Shown one piece after another: positions 1-6,816 of a stretch of 41,170 nucleotides of DNA (the stretch's first letter is position 1; each line of letters begins with the position of its first letter). The stretch comes from Acidobacteriota bacterium (lineage in GTDB: Bacteria; Actinomycetota; Acidimicrobiia; Acidimicrobiales; Microtrichaceae): contig QEUP01000029.1 in NCBI GenBank assembly GCA_003577145.1, forward strand, positions 1-41,170, given 5' to 3'. The notes beneath the pieces were generated by a model. It was not told the DNA's origin and searched no databases. It saw only the letters and a list, made by a program, of their open reading frames with translations. The position numbers were made by a program, and so were the translations under genes.

Positions 1-862
1 GCAAACCCGGAACCCGCGGCGCAGCCGGCACCGACGGCCCCGTCGCTCCAGCCCGCCCACGCACCGGCAACGAACCCGAGACCTCACCCACCGGCCCGGG
101 AGCAGATGGATTGACGTTCTCCAGCATCTCGCCGCGCTTCATCACTGGAACCGGTCCTGCCTTCAGTTGCGAACGCAGATGTCGATCCACCGACCCCGGG
201 GGTGGTGCGTGGAAGACCGGCGACGGCGAACCACCCCGCGTAGGAAGCTCGTCGCTCGGTGGGGCCAGGATCGGTTCGGCACGCAAACGTGCCCGAAGTT
301 CGCGATCCACCCCCCGTGGGGGCAACGGGGGAACCGCATCAGGAAAGGACTCGGGCGGCGGTGCTGCCTCGTGATCAGGGGGGGGCGGTAACGGCTCGGC
401 ACGCAAACGTGCCCGCAGGCGGGGATCGACCCGACCGGGTGGCGCCGGGATCCCTGAAGGAGTCCGGACATCGGAGGCGACCCGCGGCACGGGTGACGGC
501 GGTTCCTGCTGGGCACCGAGCCAGGATCCAGCATGCGCCGCTCGGCTGTGTCCTGGCGGTCCACCCCCTTCCCCGCCGGTGGCCGCTTGCTTCGCCGCTT
601 TCGCTTCCCGCCTGGCCTGCTTGGCGTCTTGCTTCGCCGCCTTCGCGTCCCGCCTGGCCTGCTTGGCTTCCTGCTTGGCTTGCGCCTTCCTCGCCTTCTT
701 CGCCTCGCGGTCGAACTTCATCGTGAACGCCGGTTCCTCGGACTGGGCCCGTTTGCGGCGACGCGAGGGCTGGAACTCGGCCATCGAGCGCATGGTCTGC
801 TTGCTCGCGTCAAGCAGTTGCTCCTGCCACAGTTCGTTGGGATCCCGATTCCCGCCGGCCAT
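1..862 (-). CDS. Hypothetical protein with charged coiled coil and Pro-rich repeats, C-terminus cut by window edge
   Basis: The frame stays open from ATG at 862 to the left edge (287 residues visible, no stop). GAGGGAG lies 5 nt before the ATG. The N-terminus (about 1-45) is polar. Residues about 48-95 are a very charged Ala/Lys/Arg/Gln stretch (KQARRDAKAAKQ-like), probably a long helix or coiled coil. The rest is Pro/Gly-rich and carries three copies of a short unit, VD(P/R)xLR(A/S)xL(R/K)AxP, about 40 residues apart (around plus-strand 410, 290 and 170). No signal peptide or membrane segment is visible. I do not recognise the family. It follows the cupredoxin gene on the same strand after 124 bp. 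The repeat units could be short helical binding motifs, which is inference. Confidence 0.6.
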   Translation of the reverse strand, partial: MAGGNRDPNELWQEQLLDASKQTMRSMAEFQPSRRRKRAQSEEPAFTMKFDREAKKARKAQAKQEAKQARRDAKAAKQDAKQARREAKAAKQAATGGEGGGPPGHSRAAHAGSWLGAQQEPPSPVPRVASDVRTPSGIPAPPGRVDPRLRARLRAEPLPPPPDHEAAPPPESFPDAVPPLPPRGVDRELRARLRAEPILAPPSDELPTRGGSPSPVFHAPPPGSVDRHLRSQLKAGPVPVMKRGEMLENVNPSAPGPVGEVSGSLPVRGRAGATGPSVPAAPRVPGL

Positions 863-986
863 CAGCGCTCCCTCGGCGACACAGCTAGCCCTGTCGCGGC
901 CCCCAGAATGCCACCTCGGGCACGCCGTGAGAAAGGCACCGCCCTCTCAGCACCGCTGTCGCCGTCGGCACACGCGCAACCCGTCA

Positions 987-1442
987 TCAGCCCTCGACGA
1001 GCCGAATCACCCCCCGCTGACCTCGTGTAGGAGTCCCGTGGATGGTGCAGTAGTACGCATAGTCGCCGGGCTCCTCGAAGGTGTAGGCATAGCTTCCCCC
1101 GGGAGCGAACTGCTCGGTATCGACGCCCTCGAAGCTGCCGTCCTCCACAGGGGTCACATTGTGTTCGTTGCGCCCCACGTTCTCCCACGTGACCTCGGTC
1201 CCCGGACTGATCTCGACGAACGGCGGCTCGAAGGTGTTGTCGGCAGCATCCACCTTCAACGTCGCCTCACCGGTGTGATCCACGAACTCGGAGTCGTCGA
1301 CCTCCAGCGACTGCTCGTCGCCATTGCTGCCGTCCGCCTCGCCACCCGATTCGCCGTCTCCGTCATCGCCACCCGAGCAGGCGGGCAGCACGAGCAGGAG
1401 TGCAAGGATCAACACCGGGACTCGACGCGTGGACAAGAACAT
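987..1442 (-). CDS. Cupredoxin (plastocyanin-like) lipoprotein
   Basis: A secreted blue-copper-type protein of 151 aa. It has an N-terminal hydrophobic segment and lipobox LPAC (Cys22 from the ATG at 1442), then an acidic Gly/Ser linker (about 25-48) and a cupredoxin fold to the end. Expected copper ligands are His94 (in NEHN), Cys132 and His135 (in YYCTIHG). The axial position, normally Met, is Gln142 (RGQRG). A TTG three codons upstream (1451) could also serve as start, but ATG places the basic residues directly before the hydrophobic core. No clear Shine-Dalgarno sequence is visible. It lies 45 bp after the membrane-anchored HTH gene on the same strand and may be co-transcribed. The role is probably extracytoplasmic electron transfer; the partner is unknown. 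Confidence 0.88.
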   Translation of the reverse strand: MFLSTRRVPVLILALLLVLPACSGGDDGDGESGGEADGSNGDEQSLEVDDSEFVDHTGEATLKVDAADNTFEPPFVEISPGTEVTWENVGRNEHNVTPVEDGSFEGVDTEQFAPGGSYAYTFEEPGDYAYYCTIHGTPTRGQRGVIRLVEG

Positions 1443-1487
1443 GGACGGCAACGGTAATCCCCGGGTTGTCCAGGCTCGAAACTGCAG

Positions 1488-2357
1488 CTACTGGCCGTCT
1501 ACTACGTAGGGCTCCTCGCCCTGAAGCTGGGCGATGGCGTCGCCGATCTCCACATTCGGTTCGACAGGTGCAGACCCGTCGGCACCCGTGCGCTCCGAGA
1601 CCGTCCCCTCCCCCTGATCCCCTGGCTCTCGCTCCTGCACTATGGCCGTTCCGATCTCGACCTCGGGCTCTACGGGGATGGACGAATCGGTGCTCTCGCC
1701 CTGTTCCACCGACGCGCTGGCCGAGCCCGCACCGACGCCGAGAGACGGGTCGGCGGCCCCGGGCTGCACCAGCAGCAGCGCTCCGATACCGGTCACTCCG
1801 ACGAGAACACCGGCAGCAGGAACCAGGATACGGCGGCGAAGTCGCCTGGTGAGGACTCCGACGCTGTCCCCGGGATCGGCCATGAGGCTTTCGAGGTCTG
1901 CCCTGACGCTGGCGGGAGAGACGTGAAGCGCCTTGCCCAGGACCTCCAGATCATCGCTGCGCAGGGCGATCTCCCGTCCGGGCTGAAGCTTGCGCATGGA
2001 GTAGATCAACGACAGGTAACGACCGAGGATCGCATTGGAGTCGAGCGACCCGTCGACCTCGGCTGTCTGCTCTCCGGCGATGATGCGACCCTCGTCGAGG
2101 TCGATCACCAGTTCCGACCGGGCCGGCACCAGCCTCGAGGTGTCCAAGCCGTAGATCCGGGCCACAGTCGCCAACTCGACATCAGACAGCGTGCGCCTGC
2201 CGTTCTCGACCTCAGCCAGCACCGTCACGCTCAAGCCACCGGAAGAGCCGGCCAGATCCTCCAGGGAGAGCCCCTCGGCGGTTCGCGCGTCTCGCAGCAG
2301 GCGGCCCAGCCGCCCGGGCGGTACGAGTCCAAGGGGTGCCGTGCCGTCGGTGTCCAT
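1488..2357 (-). CDS. Membrane-anchored HTH (XRE-like) regulator
   Basis: 289 aa from the ATG at 2357; longer upstream frames lack features. Residues about 15-75 form an XRE-type helix-turn-helix (RLGRLLRDAR..GLSLEDLA..LAEVENGRR..LATVARIYGLD). A middle region (about 80-175) follows, then a basic stretch (RRLRRR) and one membrane helix (ILVPAAGVLVGVTGIGALLL). The extracytoplasmic tail is acidic and contains two copies of PVEPxVEIGxAIxQ. The order (cytoplasmic DNA-binding domain, transmembrane helix, outside tail) fits a one-component membrane regulator or a RodZ-like scaffold; the sequence does not decide between them. A perfect 18-bp palindrome lies 13 bp upstream of the start and may be its operator. 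Confidence 0.82.
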   Translation of the reverse strand: MDTDGTAPLGLVPPGRLGRLLRDARTAEGLSLEDLAGSSGGLSVTVLAEVENGRRTLSDVELATVARIYGLDTSRLVPARSELVIDLDEGRIIAGEQTAEVDGSLDSNAILGRYLSLIYSMRKLQPGREIALRSDDLEVLGKALHVSPASVRADLESLMADPGDSVGVLTRRLRRRILVPAAGVLVGVTGIGALLLVQPGAADPSLGVGAGSASASVEQGESTDSSIPVEPEVEIGTAIVQEREPGDQGEGTVSERTGADGSAPVEPNVEIGDAIAQLQGEEPYVVDGQ

Positions 2358-2370
2358 GGTCTCTGTATCG

Positions 2371-2388
2371 ACCTCGATCGATCGAGGT
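2371..2388. promoter_or_regulatory. 18-bp perfect palindrome, candidate operator
   Basis: ACCTCGATCGATCGAGGT is its own reverse complement over all 18 bases. It lies in the 74-bp divergent gap between the HTH regulator (start 2357) and a small membrane protein (start 2432). The position suggests autoregulation by the HTH protein and control of both genes. That is inference from position and symmetry only. Confidence 0.5.
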
Positions 2389-2431
2389 TGAACTGAAACC
2401 GCGGGCAGCCGCTTCCTATCATGGGAAAGCC

Positions 2432-2737
2432 GTGGACCAACCTGACCCCCGCCCCACGACATCGCCGAGTGCCCTGCCCTCGGTCCGAGCACGGCTCCTC
2501 GCGTTCTCGGCCATCGTCCTCGCAGGCTTGGCCGGGGGCTTCATCGGCTTCGCCTTCGCCGACTTCCAGTGTGAGGGAGCGTGCGGAGCCCACCAGGGCG
2601 TCGGCGCCATCTGCGGGGCATTGCTGGGCGCAGCAGGGGTGGCGGTGGTCTCCGTGCTGACGCTGAAGGCGATGGGAGAGTGGGGAACCATCCAGGGCCG
2701 GGATGAGGGTCATGAGATAGATCGAAACATCAGCTGA
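2432..2737 (+). CDS. Small membrane protein, two predicted helices
   Basis: 101 aa from GTG at 2432, with GGGAAAG just upstream. A TATCAT box at 2417-2422 could be its -10 element. An upstream ATG at 2421 is in another frame. A short Pro-rich N-terminus is followed by a helix (about 20-42, LLAFSAIVLAGLAGGFIGFA), a loop with two cysteines (CEGAC) and a second helix (about 58-82). The C-terminus is charged and cytoplasmic-like. It is divergent from the HTH regulator, and its last 8 bases overlap the end of the convergent PIG-L gene. I do not recognise the family. Confidence 0.6.
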   Translation: MDQPDPRPTTSPSALPSVRARLLAFSAIVLAGLAGGFIGFAFADFQCEGACGAHQGVGAICGALLGAAGVAVVSVLTLKAMGEWGTIQGRDEGHEIDRNIS

Positions 2738-3422
2738 ACGTCACGACCCTGAAGCTCTCGGCGTGACCCAGGCCCTCACGGCGGCCCTGCTCGGCTGTGC
2801 TCTCCCTCACGAGGTCGCCGACCAGATCCAATCGGTCGCCCAACTGGCTGCTGTGGCAGCTGAGCGCTTCGGCCTTGGCCTCCAGACTGCCCGACACGTC
2901 GATGAACGTGTCGGGTTCGAGCGTCCCCGAGAGATACACCGCTCGCACCTGATGCGCTGGACCGGTCCCGGGGAAATACAACGGGCTCGCCGCCGACGGG
3001 GCACACGAGTCGAGCACGGCCCAGCCCAGCTCCCGGTGATCGTGATGGTTCACATAGCCGCTACCGAAGAAGACAGCGGTGGGATCGTGGGTCAAGACGA
3101 CCTCAGGACGGAATTCGCGCACGGCTCGTACCAGCTCTTCGCGCAGGGTCGTGGTGTTCTCGATCTCGCCGTCGGCGAGGCCGAGGTTGAGGCGCTCACG
3201 GACACCGAGGACGCGATCGGCCGCGGCCGCCTCAGCGAGACGAATGGATGCCAGCTTCTCGGGGTCGACTTCAGGATCCAGCGAACCCTTCTCGCCCCGT
3301 GCGACCACCACGATGAGTATGTCCGCGCCGTCGCGGGCCCAGCCGATGAGCGTCCCCCCGCAGGCCACCTCGGGATCGTCGGGATGCGCATACACGGCGA
3401 GCGCCCGAGTGGGTGTGCTCAT
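2730..3422 (-). CDS. PIG-L/LmbE-family N-acetylglucosaminyl deacetylase-like protein
   Basis: 230 aa. It has the family hallmark AHPDD (residues 12-16), with His and Asp as zinc ligands and catalytic base, and a later HHDHRELG carrying the third zinc ligand. Family members are zinc deacetylases acting on GlcNAc-linked substrates (MshB of mycothiol and Mca-type amidases in Actinobacteria); the substrate here is not determinable. The ATG at 3422 is joined directly to a group II intron-like element (3423-3733), and a second ATG with a TAGGAT box lies beyond it. No Shine-Dalgarno sequence precedes the ATG at 3422, because the bases before it belong to the element's 3' end. The gene probably depends on that element for translation in some way. 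Confidence 0.9.
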   Translation of the reverse strand: MSTPTRALAVYAHPDDPEVACGGTLIGWARDGADILIVVVARGEKGSLDPEVDPEKLASIRLAEAAAADRVLGVRERLNLGLADGEIENTTTLREELVRAVREFRPEVVLTHDPTAVFFGSGYVNHHDHRELGWAVLDSCAPSAASPLYFPGTGPAHQVRAVYLSGTLEPDTFIDVSGSLEAKAEALSCHSSQLGDRLDLVGDLVRESTAEQGRREGLGHAESFRVVTFS

Positions 3423-3733
3423 TGGTAGTCAGGGGCGCGGTGACGTTGCCGGTCCGGTTCCCCATTCCCCTTTCAATCCGTGCGTGCGGTTTTCCCGCAC
3501 ACGGCTCACCGACGGTCTTCTGGACATGGTTACGCGGCCTTCGGGTAGCGGATGGTGCCCATTGAGCGGGGCGTCAAGAGCCTCTTCTTGGAGGGAGCAA
3601 GCGTGCGGGCCGTAGTGCCATCCGGCGCAGCCCGCCGCCTCTCGACGACGAACCGGGGCCTGCCACCGGGCGCTCCAGCGCCTACCCGGACGGGACTTGC
3701 ACCCGCAGGTCTGGTCCAGCCTTCAGGACGCAA
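3423..3733 (-). mobile_element. Group II intron-like mini-element at a start codon, copy 1
   Basis: Read on the minus strand, 311 nt lie between an upstream ATG (3736-3734) and the ATG of the PIG-L gene (3422-3420). The 5' end TTGCGTCCTG resembles the group II consensus GUGYG. It is followed by a CGGG-UGCAAGU-CCCG hairpin like the GUGCAAGUCC segment of intron domain I. Near the 3' end (plus 3475-3507) is a 33-nt hairpin like domain V: GAGCC opening with the AGC triad, CCGUG/CACGG lower stem, two-base CG bulge, UGCGG/CCGCA upper stem and a GAAAA loop. A domain-VI-like stem (AGGGG/CCCCU) follows and ends CUGACUACCAAU, giving the terminal AY. No reverse transcriptase is encoded. A 68-codon frame runs from the upstream ATG to 3530. 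Ends match copy 2 at 38953-39095. Confidence 0.6.
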
Positions 3734-3742
3734 CATGTTCGG

Positions 3743-3748
3743 ATCCTA
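3743..3748 (-). promoter_or_regulatory. TAGGAT -10 box upstream of copy 1 element
   Basis: On the minus strand TAGGAT fits the actinobacterial TAnnnT -10 and is followed after 6 nt by the ATG at 3736. Transcription would start at or near that ATG, so the RNA would begin with AUG and then the intron-like element. No good -35 is visible 16-18 nt upstream. Confidence 0.4.
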
Positions 3749-3797
3749 TCCCCCACCCGGATCGGCTCTGATCATTCGGGCGTCAAGGCCGGACCGC

Positions 3798-3803
3798 TAG
3801 CTT
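3798..3803 (+). promoter_or_regulatory. TAGCTT -10 box of the IMPase-family gene
   Basis: TAGCTT is followed by six bases and then the GTG at 3810, the spacing expected of a leaderless transcript. There is no Shine-Dalgarno sequence before the GTG. Confidence 0.45.
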
Positions 3804-3809
3804 TGGCGC

Positions 3810-4604
3810 GTGGCCCGGCCCCAGGAGCTCCTCGACATTGCAGTCGCCGCCGCGCAGCGGGCTGGTGCGGTCATAACGTCCGGCTTGCGCTCGGGTGTGC
3901 GGTCGATCAATACGAAGTCCACCGCCACCGATCTGGTCACCGAGATGGATCACGCGTCGGAACATACCATCGTCTCGACGATCCTCGCTGCGCGCCCTGA
4001 CGATTCGATCGTTGCCGAGGAAGGAGCCCGTCACGAGGGCTTCTCGGACGTCACCTGGGTCATAGACCCGATCGACGGGACTACGAACTATGTGTACGAG
4101 CATCCCGGATTCGCCATCTCCATCGCCGCCCAAAGAGGGCGCCGGACCATCGCCGGCGTCGTCAGCGATCCGCTCCACGGCGACCTCTACACCGCAACCG
4201 CCGGTGGCGGGGCGTTCCGCAACGGTCTTGGTGTCGTTGTCTCCGGAGAGGAGCAGCTCTCCACTGCTCTGGTGGCGACTGGTTTCTCCTATCTGGCCGA
4301 CCGACGCCGCGAACAGGCACAGGTGCTTTCAAAGCTGATATCGGAGGTTCGTGACATACGACGCATGGGGGCGGCCTCGCTCGACCTGTGCTCGGTCGCC
4401 TCGGGCCGCGTGGACGCCTACTACGAAAGCGGGCTCAGCCCGTGGGATTTCGCGGCCGGGATCCTCATCGCGACCGAGGCTGGGGCGGCCGTCGGCGATC
4501 TGAGCGGTGGTGTGCCGTCGGCTGATTTCGTGCTGGCTTCATCGCCCGGGATCTTCGACGAGCTCCGTCGGCTCCTCCTGAGGAGTGGCGCGGCAGGAGT
4601 GTGA
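3810..4604 (+). CDS. Inositol monophosphatase family protein
   Basis: 264 aa. A Mg2+-dependent, Li+-sensitive type sugar/inositol phosphatase. Visible metal-binding motifs are EE at 70-71, DPIDGTTN at 86-93 (Asp86, Asp89) and WDFAAG at 212-217, which includes the third metal Asp213. Length is normal for the family (about 260). In Actinobacteria such enzymes act on inositol-1-phosphate, histidinol phosphate or PAP-like nucleotides; motif content alone does not pick a substrate. The GTG start is preceded by a TAGCTT box and no ribosome-binding site. It is divergent from the PIG-L gene and its element. Both families occur in mycothiol and phosphoinositide metabolism, but a shared pathway is only a suggestion. 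Confidence 0.9.
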   Translation: MARPQELLDIAVAAAQRAGAVITSGLRSGVRSINTKSTATDLVTEMDHASEHTIVSTILAARPDDSIVAEEGARHEGFSDVTWVIDPIDGTTNYVYEHPGFAISIAAQRGRRTIAGVVSDPLHGDLYTATAGGGAFRNGLGVVVSGEEQLSTALVATGFSYLADRRREQAQVLSKLISEVRDIRRMGAASLDLCSVASGRVDAYYESGLSPWDFAAGILIATEAGAAVGDLSGGVPSADFVLASSPGIFDELRRLLLRSGAAGV

Positions 4605-4684
4605 GGAGGAGGGAAGTGGGGGAGAACCGATTATTTTCACCCGATGCACCCGTTTTGCCCGCATCATGAGGCACCATTGATGCC

Positions 4685-5365
4685 GTGGGTACACGCATCC
4701 TTACCGTCGAGGACGACGAGCGGATCCGTACCGCCGTGAAGATGGCTCTCGAGGACGAGGGGTGGGACGTCGACGAGGCCGAGACCGGCGAGGACGCAAT
4801 CGGCTCCTTCCAACGTAACCCCTCCGACGTGGTCCTCATCGACATCATGCTCCCTGGCATGGACGGTTTCGAGGTCTGCCGTTCGATCCGGCGAGCCAGT
4901 GACGTGCCGATCGTCATGGTCACCGCCAGGGCCGACACCCACGACGTGGTCGCCGGGCTCGAGGCCGGAGCCGACGATTACCTGACCAAGCCGTTCGCGC
5001 CCAAGGAGCTCTCCGCCCGTATCCGTGCGCTTCTACGCCGGGCACGGTCCGGCGACCCTGCCGTATCGCATCTGAGCTTCGGGGATCTCGAGATAGTGCC
5101 TGAGGAAGGCATGGTTCTCAAGGAAGGTGAGGAGGTACACCTCACCAAGACCGAGTTCAGGCTGCTGGTCGAACTGGCCTCCAGCCCGGGCCGGGTGTTC
5201 TCCCGCGAGGTTCTCCTCGAGCGAGTCTGGGGCTACGGCTACTTCGGTGACGGGCGACTCGTAGATGTCCACATCCGCCGCCTGCGAACCAAGATCGAAC
5301 AGGACCCCGCCAACCCGCGCCATGTCGTGACCGTGCGCGGGCTCGGCTACAAGCTCCAGACCTGA
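4685..5365 (+). CDS. mtrA: OmpR/PhoB-type response regulator, MtrA-like
   Basis: 226 aa, GTG start. The receiver domain (1-115) has the acidic pair Glu9-Asp10-Asp11, phospho-acceptor Asp53 in LIDIMLPGMDG, Thr80 and Lys102 (KPF). The winged-helix DNA-binding domain (about 128-225) ends with the usual DVHIRRLRTKIE and VRGLGYKL. The sensor kinase begins 2 nt after its stop, then a GerMN lipoprotein: the gene order of actinobacterial mtrA-mtrB-lpqB, where MtrA controls cell-wall, division and replication genes. The 80-bp upstream gap contains an AT-richer patch (GATTATTTTC) and CACCAT seven nt before the GTG, possibly a weak leaderless -10. Assignment to MtrA rests mainly on context; other OmpR-type regulators look similar. 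Confidence 0.9.
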   Translation: MGTRILTVEDDERIRTAVKMALEDEGWDVDEAETGEDAIGSFQRNPSDVVLIDIMLPGMDGFEVCRSIRRASDVPIVMVTARADTHDVVAGLEAGADDYLTKPFAPKELSARIRALLRRARSGDPAVSHLSFGDLEIVPEEGMVLKEGEEVHLTKTEFRLLVELASSPGRVFSREVLLERVWGYGYFGDGRLVDVHIRRLRTKIEQDPANPRHVVTVRGLGYKLQT

Positions 5366-5367
5366 CC

Positions 5368-6816
5368 GTGACCGCTAGCGCGCGGTTTCGCACGAGGCCT
5401 CGGGTCGGCCTGCGGGCACGCATCACCATCTCATTCGCTCTCGGGGCGCTGCTGCTCTCTCTCCTCCTCGCGAGCACGACGCTCAGCATCACAAGGGACA
5501 ACCTGCTCACGGAGCGTGAGTCCGAAGCTGTGACCCGAACCGCCGAGAACGCCACCGCGATCAAAGGCACCATCAGCGCCGAGGACTTCGACGGCGCCGC
5601 ACAACTAGGTGCACTGCGAACGCCGGCGTCTCCGGTGCTGATCGTCGACACCCAGACGGGGACCGAGAACTACAGCCTCGACACCAGGCTCGGGGCCGAC
5701 GCGCTCGACCATTCATTGCAGGAGGCCGTCGAGCTCGACGGGATCGCCGCGAAGATGAGATACGAGCACGACGGAAGCCCGCTGCTCGCCGTCGGCATCC
5801 CGCTCCCGGAGCAGGAGGCCTCCTATTTCGAGATCACCGACCTCTCCGAGATAGAGAGCGACCTCGAGAGTCTCGGTATCACCCTCATCGGTGCCGCCGC
5901 CATCACGACACTGGCCGGCGCGGCGCTCGGATCCTGGGCCAGCCGACGCGCCCTACGACCTCTGTCCGACATCAGCGCGGCGGCCGAAGCGATTGCGCAG
6001 GGACGCCTCGAGACCCGCCTGGATTCCGCCGACGACGCCGAGCTCGAGCCTCTCGTGTCGTCGTTCAACGAAATGGTGTCGGCCCTCGAGCACAGGATCC
6101 GAAGGGATGCCCGCTTCGCCTCTGACGTGAGCCACGAGCTGCGGTCGCCGCTGATGACGCTCTCCGCGTCCGTCGATGTCCTGAACAACCGGCGTGACGA
6201 GCTGCCTGATGAGGCCTCCCAGATGGCACTCGACCTGTTGGTGAAAGATGTCGAGCGGTTCAACCAACTCGTCGAGGACCTCCTCGAGATCTCGCGGTTC
6301 GATGCAGGTGCTCACCGCCTCGAGCAGTCACCGGTCAACATCATCGAGACCGTGCGGGCCGCGGTCGAGGCGTCCGCGACGGACGCAGTTCCTGTCGACT
6401 ACGACCCCAGCCTGCGTGACACGGTGTTCCTCTGCGACAAGCGCAGAGTCGTGCGCGTCCTGGCGAACTTCTTGGACAACGCGCAGAAATATGCCGGAGG
6501 CGCCACCAGGGTGACGGCCGAGCGGGGCCCCGACCAGACCATCCTCATCGCGGTCGAGGACGCCGGTGCGGGCGTACCGGACGACGAGAAGGAGCGGATC
6601 TTCGATCGCTTCAGCAGGGGCGAGATGGGTGGTACCCGACAGGCCGACCGCGGGGTGGGGCTCGGCCTGGCGCTCGCTTCGGAGCATGCTCACCTCATGG
6701 GAGGGCGGGTCTGGGCCGAGGACCGCCCCAACGGCGAGTGCGGGGCCCGCTTCGTGTTCGAGATGCCCGTCCACGCTCCCGAGGCCCAAGATGTCCCCAT
6801 GGAGCCGATCACATGA
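5368..6816 (+). CDS. mtrB: HAMP-containing sensor histidine kinase, MtrB-like
   Basis: 482 aa, GTG start 2 nt after the regulator. Transmembrane helix 1 is at about 18-40, an extracytoplasmic sensor region of about 125 residues follows, and helix 2 is at about 168-190. HAMP (about 190-242) ends in RDARFASDVSHELRSPL, with phospho-acceptor His256. The HATPase_c domain has an N box (ANFLDNAQKYAGG), G1 (VEDAGAGVPD), F (IFDRFSR) and G2 (GVGLGLAL) motifs, so it should be catalytically competent. The C-terminus overlaps the next lipoprotein by ATGA. In mycobacteria the MtrB sensor domain and LpqB interact; the same pairing is plausible here. No Shine-Dalgarno sequence is seen, so translational coupling to mtrA is likely. 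Confidence 0.92.
   Translation: MTASARFRTRPRVGLRARITISFALGALLLSLLLASTTLSITRDNLLTERESEAVTRTAENATAIKGTISAEDFDGAAQLGALRTPASPVLIVDTQTGTENYSLDTRLGADALDHSLQEAVELDGIAAKMRYEHDGSPLLAVGIPLPEQEASYFEITDLSEIESDLESLGITLIGAAAITTLAGAALGSWASRRALRPLSDISAAAEAIAQGRLETRLDSADDAELEPLVSSFNEMVSALEHRIRRDARFASDVSHELRSPLMTLSASVDVLNNRRDELPDEASQMALDLLVKDVERFNQLVEDLLEISRFDAGAHRLEQSPVNIIETVRAAVEASATDAVPVDYDPSLRDTVFLCDKRRVVRVLANFLDNAQKYAGGATRVTAERGPDQTILIAVEDAGAGVPDDEKERIFDRFSRGEMGGTRQADRGVGLGLALASEHAHLMGGRVWAEDRPNGECGARFVFEMPVHAPEAQDVPMEPIT

Noticed and set aside
278-415. Repeated GGCACGCAAACGTGCCCG as an operator or mobile repeat
   Set aside because: Both copies fall in frame within protein repeats of the left-edge gene (RARLRAE), so coding repetition explains them.
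579-1457. Long plus-strand frame of 292 codons over the left-edge genes
   Set aside because: It is antisense to the repeat protein and the cupredoxin. Its sequence is Ala/Cys/Ser-rich in the way of shadow frames, while the minus strand shows real domains and ribosome-binding sites.
3423-3733. A complete group II intron with reverse transcriptase
   Set aside because: No reverse-transcriptase, maturase or endonuclease motif is present in any frame of either element, and both are far too short to carry one.
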